Source of the DNA: Alphaproteobacteria bacterium
Lineage (GTDB): Bacteria > Pseudomonadota > Alphaproteobacteria > RS24
Assembly (NCBI GenBank): GCA_028816945.1
Contig: JAPPQG010000184.1
Location: 1 to 8,682, forward strand
Reading direction: 5' to 3'
Length of the DNA: 8,682 nucleotides
Part shown: in pieces, positions 4,053 to 8,682 of the stretch
How positions within the stretch are numbered: position 1 is the first letter of the stretch
Layout of the letters: each line of letters begins with the position of its first letter
Notes under the pieces: model-generated
Seen by the model: the letters and a program-made list of their open reading frames with translations, nothing else
The model's database searches: none
What the model was told of the DNA's origin: nothing
Translations under genes and position numbers: made by a program

Positions 4053-5579
4053 CTAAAAATTCCTCTTTAACCATTGGCTAATGCGCCCCATTGCAAAAAA
4101 TGGCGACGGGCGCGGTGATAATTCATTGTTTTGCATGCGTTGCGCATAGGAAAGCAGGCCCGCTGTGGTGGAAAAGGCAGGCCCTGCAGTAGCGTCAGGC
4201 AGGCCAGCAAGTGTTAAAGGATGGCCGATGCGTGTTTGTTTTTCTAAAATATGTTGTGCCAATTCACGCGCCCCGCTCAGCAAAGCCCCGCCGCCTGTTA
4301 GCACAATTTGACGGCCAGCAAAATTATGTAGGTTTGAGGTTTCAAGTTTTTCACGCACCATTTCAAATATTTCTTCAACTCTTGGGCGAATAATGGTTGT
4401 TAACATGGCGCGTTGAATGGTTTGCATGCCTGCTTCGCCTGTCTCACCAATCGGCAAAACATCAAATTGGTCTTGGTGGTCATTGCCAGAAGATAAGGCA
4501 CTGCCGTGCAAACGTTTAATGCGCTCTGCCTGTGCCAAAGGAATGTTAAGGCCGCGGGCAATATCCAAAGTGACATGTTGGCCGCCAATAGGCAGGGTGG
4601 CTGTATAAATGGGCGCGCCTTCATAAAAAATAGTAAATGAAGTTGTCCCCCCGCCCATATCAATAACAAGCGCGCCGAGTTCCATTTCATCTTCCACCAT
4701 ACAAGCAAAAGCACTCGCATAGGGGGCGGCAACAAGTTTCTCAACTTTCAAATGACATTGTTCGATACAGGCAAGCAAATTACGCACAGGGCTTGCAGGG
4801 ATTGTAATTGCATGCGCGGTAATATGCAGTTTATCGCCATACATGCCGCGTGGGTCGGTCAAATTGACACTATCATCAATTTGATAGCGAATGGGAATCG
4901 CATGGAGTAATTCAACTCTATCAGAAAGACATTTATCGCGCGCTTGACAGAGGGCTTGTTTTAACTGCTCATCGCCTACGGCTTGGCCTTTTAAGGGGAG
5001 GCTAATCGTATATGTATGGCTTTCTAAATGGGTAGAGGAAATGCCTGCTATGACATTTTCAATCACCATATCGGCCATGCGTTCAGCCGCTTCCACAGTG
5101 GCACGAATGCTTTTTTCAGCGGCCGCCATATCGACAACCATGCCCGCTTTTAAGCCATGCGATGCATGATGCCCGACACCTTTAATTTGCATTAGAGGTG
5201 TTTTTGCATTGGCCTGTATATTTGACTGTGTGTTTGGCTGTGTGTTTGGCTGTGTGCTTGACTGTATGTTTGACTGTGCATTTAACTGTGTATTTGACTG
5301 TCCATTCAGCTGCCTATCTATGTGTGACTCATCAGGCAAATTGGCAAATAAGTCACGAGGAAAATCAGTTTGCGAATTCGTTTGCGATTTTTTTTGCCTA
5401 TTTGGCGATGCAGGCATTGGCCGTGTTGGTGATGACATTGGCTGGGCGATAAAACAAGAAACCTTGCTTGTGCCTATATCTAGCGCCGCAAACATTGTAT
5501 TTTTATGACTGCCCATATAGGGCGCGCGCCCGCTTGGCGCAAAACTCGTTAATTGCCTATGGTTGAGGGGGTGAGTCAT
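4053..5579 (-). CDS. ftsA: Cell division protein FtsA with a Gln/Asn-rich insertion
   Basis: FtsA is the actin-like ATPase that anchors FtsZ filaments to the inner membrane and recruits later divisome proteins. Visible actin-fold motifs are phosphate-1 LDIGTSKVSCFIA (33-45), phosphate-2 LVIDMGGGTTSF (304-315) and the adenosine motif IVLTGGGALLSG (425-436). The C-terminal ISQWLKRNF is the amphipathic membrane-targeting helix. At 508 aa it is 70-100 residues longer than usual. Phosphate-1 is normally followed closely by the strand leading to the IGVGH-type motif (here IKGVGHHASHGLKAG, 132-146). Instead, about 80 residues (47-128) of Ser/Asn/Gln/Pro-rich sequence intervene, including nine tetrapeptide repeats. 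The start shares ATGA with the ftsQ stop and has GGAG five bases upstream, so a 28-residue extension before the fold is real unless Met22 or Met29 is used. Confidence 0.95.
   Translation of the reverse strand: MTHPLNHRQLTSFAPSGRAPYMGSHKNTMFAALDIGTSKVSCFIAQPMSSPTRPMPASPNRQKKSQTNSQTDFPRDLFANLPDESHIDRQLNGQSNTQLNAQSNIQSSTQPNTQPNTQSNIQANAKTPLMQIKGVGHHASHGLKAGMVVDMAAAEKSIRATVEAAERMADMVIENVIAGISSTHLESHTYTISLPLKGQAVGDEQLKQALCQARDKCLSDRVELLHAIPIRYQIDDSVNLTDPRGMYGDKLHITAHAITIPASPVRNLLACIEQCHLKVEKLVAAPYASAFACMVEDEMELGALVIDMGGGTTSFTIFYEGAPIYTATLPIGGQHVTLDIARGLNIPLAQAERIKRLHGSALSSGNDHQDQFDVLPIGETGEAGMQTIQRAMLTTIIRPRVEEIFEMVREKLETSNLHNFAGRQIVLTGGGALLSGARELAQHILEKQTRIGHPLTLAGLPDATAGPAFSTTAGLLSYAQRMQNNELSPRPSPFFAMGRISQWLKRNF
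5202..5309 (-). repeat. 12-bp repeats inside ftsA encoding (x)N(x)Q tetrapeptides
   Basis: FtsA residues 91-126 read as nine 4-residue units: LNGQ, SNTQ, LNAQ, SNIQ, SSTQ, PNTQ, PNTQ, SNIQ, ANAK. On the plus strand this appears as a run of TGTGTNTTTGGC/TGTNTNTTTGAC-like 12-mers. Neighbouring units differ by a few bases, so the expansion is not brand new. Confidence 0.85.
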
Positions 5580-6445
5580 GCCTTCTCCCCTTTTGTTTTA
5601 TCTGTCTTGTCATGCGATATTGGCGTATCGCGTAAAAAGACACGGTTCGGCACACGCAAATCAATAATTTGCCCGCGGGTCGATAAAATGCCCTTTTTAC
5701 TTTCCATATCCATAAGTAAATCAAGGGCTTGGGGGATATTTTCAGCGGGCAAATATATCACCCCGCCATGGTCTAAATATAAAGTCCAACGGCGATTGCT
5801 AACCCGCTGTGCTTTTATCATGCGGTTTTGCAAAATTGGATAGGCGGCTAGATTTTCCATTAAGCGGGCGGCATGGATGTGGCTTTCAGCCCCTGTAAAA
5901 ATTGGCAAATGCGCGTAAAGGTGCAGTTCCTTATTTGTGATGGGCGTGCCGTGGCGGTCAATGAGCTGAGTCACGGTGCCTTTATTATTTTGCCCTTTAT
6001 TATTTTCTTGTTCCCATAGGCCAAAGGGTTGGCGTTCAGTTAATTCAATATGCAAAAGATTCGGCAAAACGCGGCTTACAGCGGCTTTTTCAACCCAAGT
6101 GAGGGTTTCTAGCTTTTGTTGCAAAGCAGCTAAATCAACCGTGAAAACGGATTGGCCGGGTGAGACATTGACAAGCGCGCGCAATGTTTCCCTATCTGTA
6201 TGATAGCGACCTTCCACAGTGACATCTTGCAAACCAAAACCCGTATTGGCTAATAAATGATGCACGCGCAGAATGGCTGTTTGATATAGATTGTGGAATG
6301 TGCCATTTATCGCCAAGCCAACAATAACAACCATGATAATGAGTAGCACAAATAGAGCAAAGCCAAACAGGCTTGAGCGCAAGAGAGCAAACAAGCGGGC
6401 GCAAAAATGGATAGGTGTCATATAGATTCGTTTTAGCGCAGACAT
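5576..6445 (-). CDS. ftsQ: Cell division protein FtsQ
   Basis: FtsQ is the bitopic inner-membrane protein that, with FtsB and FtsL, links early and late divisome assembly and controls septal peptidoglycan synthesis. Residues 1-24 are a basic cytoplasmic tail and 25-46 a single membrane span. FGLQDVTVEGR opens the periplasmic POTRA domain (about 70-140), ending in the family motif RVLPNLLHIELTERQPFGLW (125-144), followed by the FtsQ beta domain. A small duplicated NNKG(Q) lies at 148-156. I place the start at 6445, not at the upstream ATG at 6466: GGAGG lies seven bases before 6445, within the ddl 3' end, giving 289 aa and a 13-nt overlap with ddl. The stop is in the ATGA shared with ftsA. Translation is probably coupled through the whole block. 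Confidence 0.93.
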   Translation of the reverse strand: MSALKRIYMTPIHFCARLFALLRSSLFGFALFVLLIIMVVIVGLAINGTFHNLYQTAILRVHHLLANTGFGLQDVTVEGRYHTDRETLRALVNVSPGQSVFTVDLAALQQKLETLTWVEKAAVSRVLPNLLHIELTERQPFGLWEQENNKGQNNKGTVTQLIDRHGTPITNKELHLYAHLPIFTGAESHIHAARLMENLAAYPILQNRMIKAQRVSNRRWTLYLDHGGVIYLPAENIPQALDLLMDMESKKGILSTRGQIIDLRVPNRVFLRDTPISHDKTDKTKGEKA

Positions 6446-7356
6446 GACGCATCCTCCACAATCCATTCAACAAGTTCGCCATAAGACATGCCCGCATGTT
6501 TAGCCATTTTCGGCACTAATGAATTAGGCGTCATGCCGGGCTGGGTGTTGAGTTCTAAAATCACCACACCTTGCCCATCCGCATCATAGCGAAAATCAGC
6601 GCGTGTCACCCCACGACAGCCAAGCGCGGCATGCGCTTTTAGGCTTATATCTTGTATCTGTGCGCGCACAGAGTCGGCTAAATCAGCGGGCAGAATATGT
6701 TGTGAGCCACCTTCATCATATTTAGCCGCATAATCATAAAAGCCTTGCTTTGGCTTGATTTCTAACACTTCAAAAGGGCGTTCGCCTAAAACGGCACAGG
6801 TTAATTCGCGCCCTGCAATATAGGCTTCGGCCATAAATAAATTGCTTTGTGGGCTGGTTTTGAGTGCCTCTTTAAGAGGCAGGGTGGCGTCTTTTTCAAT
6901 GATAAGCACGCCAAAACTTGACCCTTGATTGACAGGCTTTAAGACATAAGGCGGCGGCATTGGGTGGTTTTGCGGGTGGGTTTGCAACTCATCTAATGAG
7001 ACAAGGCAATGTTCGGCAATAGGCAGACCGGCGGCGGCAAAAATTTTCTTTGCCTGTATTTTATTCATAGCCAAAGCAGACGCCAACACGCCTGAATGTG
7101 TGTAGGGAATTTCCATAACTTCCAAAAGCCCCTGCACTTTGCCATCCTCGCCACCAAAGCCATGCAGCGCATTAAAGGCAATATCGGGTTTTAATTGCGT
7201 TAAAGTGGCGGCTAAATGGCTATCAACATCAATTTCGCTGACTTGATAGCCACTGTCCCGCAAACTTGTCGCGCATTCGGCCCCAGAAATAAGGCTAATC
7301 GCGCGCTCAGGCGGTTGGCCGCCCATCAATACTGCAATATGTTTTTTTCCACTCAT
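6433..7356 (-). CDS. ddl: D-alanine--D-alanine ligase
   Basis: This cytoplasmic ATP-grasp enzyme joins two D-Ala molecules to make the terminal dipeptide of the peptidoglycan stem, which MurF then adds. Visible motifs are the N-terminal GGQPPERAISLISG (12-25; the family normally has GGxSxEREVSL, and the Glu-Arg pair is kept), ALHGFGGEDGKVQGLLE (63-79), SGVLASALAMNK (88-99), the ATP-binding NQGSSFGV (143-150), YDYAAKYDEGG (207-217), RADF (252-255) and the metal/substrate block LELNTQPGMTPNSLVP (267-282). At 307 aa it has the normal DdlB length. The start shares ATGA with the murB stop and has an AGAGG seven bases upstream. The 3' end overlaps ftsQ by 13 nt. Unlike its neighbours it has no repeat expansion. 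Confidence 0.96.
   Translation of the reverse strand: MSGKKHIAVLMGGQPPERAISLISGAECATSLRDSGYQVSEIDVDSHLAATLTQLKPDIAFNALHGFGGEDGKVQGLLEVMEIPYTHSGVLASALAMNKIQAKKIFAAAGLPIAEHCLVSLDELQTHPQNHPMPPPYVLKPVNQGSSFGVLIIEKDATLPLKEALKTSPQSNLFMAEAYIAGRELTCAVLGERPFEVLEIKPKQGFYDYAAKYDEGGSQHILPADLADSVRAQIQDISLKAHAALGCRGVTRADFRYDADGQGVVILELNTQPGMTPNSLVPKMAKHAGMSYGELVEWIVEDASCLR
6453..6457 (-). promoter_or_regulatory. ftsQ ribosome binding site inside ddl (decides the start)
   Basis: GGAGG followed by ATGCGTC and then ATG at 6445, a 7-nt spacing, on the minus strand. It lies between the two in-frame ATGs, so it supports the shorter FtsQ. The upstream ATG at 6466 has no comparable SD. Confidence 0.75.
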
Positions 7357-8507
7357 TGGCTCGCCTCTCCAATGCGTTTAATTTCCCATTCTAAAAAAAC
7401 GCCCGAATTAGATTTAACCCGTGCGCGCACATCTTCGCCTAATGTCTCAATATCAGACGCGCTGGCTGTGCCATGATTGATAATAAAATTGCAATGTTGT
7501 TCGCTCATTTGCGCATCACCCTTACGCAAGCCGCGACAGCCTGCTTCATCAATCAAAGCCCATGCTTTTTTGATAGGTTTTTCTGTTTTTTGCGCTTCAC
7601 TTTGCGACCCGCCGCGCGACCCACTTTGTGACCCGCCGCGCGACCCACTTTGTGGGTTGCGAAATGTGCTACCGCCTGTGCGACTGCGAATGGGTTGTGT
7701 TGCTTCCCGTGCGGCGGCAATTTCATTCATATGGGCGATAATTTTTGCCTTATCAGCAGGCACAGTTTGATATTCAGCAGAAATAAAAATCAATTCATCA
7801 TCCGCCGCACAAGTGCGATAGGTAAAGCCCATATCCTGCTTCGTCAATTCATATTGCTTGCCATATTTATCAAACGCCCAAGCCCTAATAAAACAATCAG
7901 CCGTTTCACGCCCATAGGCGCCGGCATTCATCCGCAAAGCCCCACCTATTGCGCCGGGAATGCCACTGTAAAATTCAAGCCCTGATAGGCCTGTTTTGGC
8001 CGCCCAACGCGCAACAGTCATATCTAATGCCGCCGCACCTACATGAATAATGTCATTATCTATGCGGCGCATATCGGCAAAGGCTTTGCCTAATTTAATG
8101 GTGATCCCCGCCACGCCATTATCGCGCACAAGCGTATTCGAACCTGCGCCAAGCATGGTAATGGGAATATCGGACGGGGTATGATTGAGGAAATATTGCA
8201 AATCATCTCTGTCCGCTGGCACAAAGAGAATGTCAGCCGCGCCTCCTGTGCGAAACCATGTCATATCGGCCAAAGACTTATTTGCCTTTAATTTGCCACG
8301 CACAGGCGGTAGTGCATTCAGCAATTCCGCCTGCCTGCTATTCGCCTTAATAGGCGATTTTGTAACTGCCTTTGCGGGCGGCTTTGCGGGCGATTTTGTA
8401 ACTGCCTTTGTAGGCGGTTTTGTAGCTGCCTTTATAGCTGCCTTCGTAGATGCCTTTATAGCTGCCTTCATAGGTGATTGAGCGGGGATTTTTGCGGCGG
8501 CACTCAT
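7353..8507 (-). CDS. murB: UDP-N-acetylenolpyruvoylglucosamine reductase MurB with two low-complexity expansions
   Basis: MurB is the FAD and NADPH-dependent cytoplasmic enzyme that reduces enolpyruvyl-UDP-GlcNAc to UDP-MurNAc. The short type-II form expected of Alphaproteobacteria is recognisable from about residue 70: WFRTGGAAD (84-92), FAD-binding LGAGSNTLVRD (119-129), FYSGIPGAIGGALRMNAGAYG (179-199), YRTC (230-233), GGSTFRNP (278-285) with the catalytic Ser280, and LEWEIKRIG (372-380) with the proton-donor Glu373. At 384 aa it exceeds the usual 300 or so. Residues 13-56 are a Lys/Ala/Pro/Thr tetrapeptide array like a histone-H1 tail. Residues 286-314 are a Ser/Gly/Arg/Gln insertion directly after the active-site motif, where relatives run from the FKNP-like motif to AWxLID in a few residues. 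The start lies in an ATGA shared with the murC stop, with GAGGT six bases or so upstream. Confidence 0.95.
   Translation of the reverse strand: MSAAAKIPAQSPMKAAIKASTKAAIKAATKPPTKAVTKSPAKPPAKAVTKSPIKANSRQAELLNALPPVRGKLKANKSLADMTWFRTGGAADILFVPADRDDLQYFLNHTPSDIPITMLGAGSNTLVRDNGVAGITIKLGKAFADMRRIDNDIIHVGAAALDMTVARWAAKTGLSGLEFYSGIPGAIGGALRMNAGAYGRETADCFIRAWAFDKYGKQYELTKQDMGFTYRTCAADDELIFISAEYQTVPADKAKIIAHMNEIAAAREATQPIRSRTGGSTFRNPQSGSRGGSQSGSRGGSQSEAQKTEKPIKKAWALIDEAGCRGLRKGDAQMSEQHCNFIINHGTASASDIETLGEDVRARVKSNSGVFLEWEIKRIGEASQ
7606..7653 (-). repeat. Perfect 24-bp tandem duplication inside murB
   Basis: Two identical abutting copies (7606-7629 and 7630-7653) encode twice the octapeptide QSGSRGGS within MurB residues 286-302. 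The copies are base-for-base identical, including third positions, so the duplication is recent. It begins one residue after the catalytic GGSTFRNP motif. Confidence 0.9.
8340..8471 (-). repeat. 12-bp repeats encoding the Lys-rich MurB N-terminus
   Basis: Eleven 4-residue units with Lys in the second position (MKAA, IKAS, TKAA, IKAA, TKPP, TKAV, TKSP, AKPP, AKAV, TKSP, IKAN), MurB residues 13-56. TKAVTKSP and the related AKAVTKSP suggest a higher-order 16-residue duplication as well. The product is strongly positive and lacks acidic residues. Confidence 0.88.
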
Positions 8508-8682
8508 ACGGCACCTCTTTTCTGCTTCGGCGCGGGGCGGGGATTTTTCTGGTTGCGCGGGCCTGTGGTGGCGTTGTCATTTTGAACTACATTTTTTTGA
8601 CAGGCGGCTTTTAATTTGCGCGGTAAATCTTGCGCCCATTGGCTAATACTGCCTGCACCAAGACAAATCACAACATCATCTG
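8504..8682 (-). CDS. murC: UDP-N-acetylmuramate--L-alanine ligase MurC, 3' end only
   Basis: Only the last 58 residues are in the window; the gene enters from the high-coordinate edge. MurC adds L-Ala to UDP-MurNAc, directly after MurB in the pathway. The readable part begins DDVVICLGAGSISQWAQDLP, which matches the conserved C-terminal MurC block (G-D-x-V-V-x-L-G-A-G-x-I). It is followed by a 30-residue or so basic tail rich in Asn, Gln, Pro, Lys and Arg (after residue 28 of the visible part), longer than the usual MurC end. The stop TGA lies in the ATGA shared with murB, so the two are translationally coupled. Identification rests on the short conserved block plus position in the cluster. 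Confidence 0.88.
   Translation of the reverse strand, partial: DDVVICLGAGSISQWAQDLPRKLKAACQKNVVQNDNATTGPRNQKNPRPAPKQKRGAV

Noticed and set aside
3917..4069. CtrA-type sites (TTAA-N7-TTAA) for ftsZ control
   Set aside because: TTAA occurs only singly in the gap (3917, 3995), plus a TTAACCAT half-site inside the ftsA end (4066). No pair with the required spacing.
5198..5508. Plus-strand frames rich in Cys/Val/Leu (hydrophobic-looking) opposite ftsA
   Set aside because: Generated by the 12-bp ftsA repeats read antisense; the membrane-like look is an artefact of the repeat.
5576..6466. Longer FtsQ starting at the upstream ATG (296 aa)
   Set aside because: GGAGG at 6453-6457 has ideal spacing to the ATG at 6445 and lies downstream of the 6466 ATG. 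The extra residues are the overlapping ddl end in another frame.

Overview
The window is a piece of an alphaproteobacterial division and cell wall (dcw) cluster, all of it read from the minus strand. In transcription order, from high to low coordinates, it carries the murC 3' end, murB, ddl, ftsQ, ftsA, ftsZ, lpxC and the 5' part of bamD (comL). The order ftsZ-lpxC-bamD, the FtsZ tail [10 protein letters not shown] and the Ddl C-terminal block point to Alphaproteobacteria. Base composition looks intermediate (mid to high 40s % GC by eye), so a low-to-mid GC marine or host-associated lineage is possible. I cannot name a genus.

Layout: murC to ftsA (8682 to 4053) is a tightly coupled block. murC/murB, murB/ddl and ftsQ/ftsA each share an ATGA stop/start, and ddl/ftsQ overlap by 13 nt. 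After ftsA come three non-coding gaps: 269 bp before ftsZ, 349 bp before lpxC and 153 bp before bamD. They hold short tandem repeats, inverted repeats and probable regulatory sites. I saw no tRNA, rRNA, mobile element, CRISPR array or plus-strand gene.

How the genes work together: MurC and MurB make the UDP-MurNAc precursor and Ddl makes the D-Ala-D-Ala that caps its stem peptide. FtsQ, FtsA and FtsZ build the septal machine. LpxC commits the cell to lipid A synthesis and BamD inserts outer-membrane proteins. The cluster therefore couples peptidoglycan, septation and outer-membrane growth.

Two themes stand out. First, GANTC, the target of the alphaproteobacterial cell-cycle methylase CcrM, is concentrated in the gaps before ftsZ and lpxC. 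Nine of the 24 sites I counted by hand lie in those 618 bp, mostly as part of 13-bp or 15-bp repeat units. This suggests methylation-timed control of septation and of lipid A synthesis together. Second, short tandem duplications recur. They appear as low-complexity expansions inside normally compact essential proteins (the FtsZ linker, an insert in FtsA, the MurB N-terminus and a loop beside the MurB active site) and as 13-17 bp repeats in every gap.
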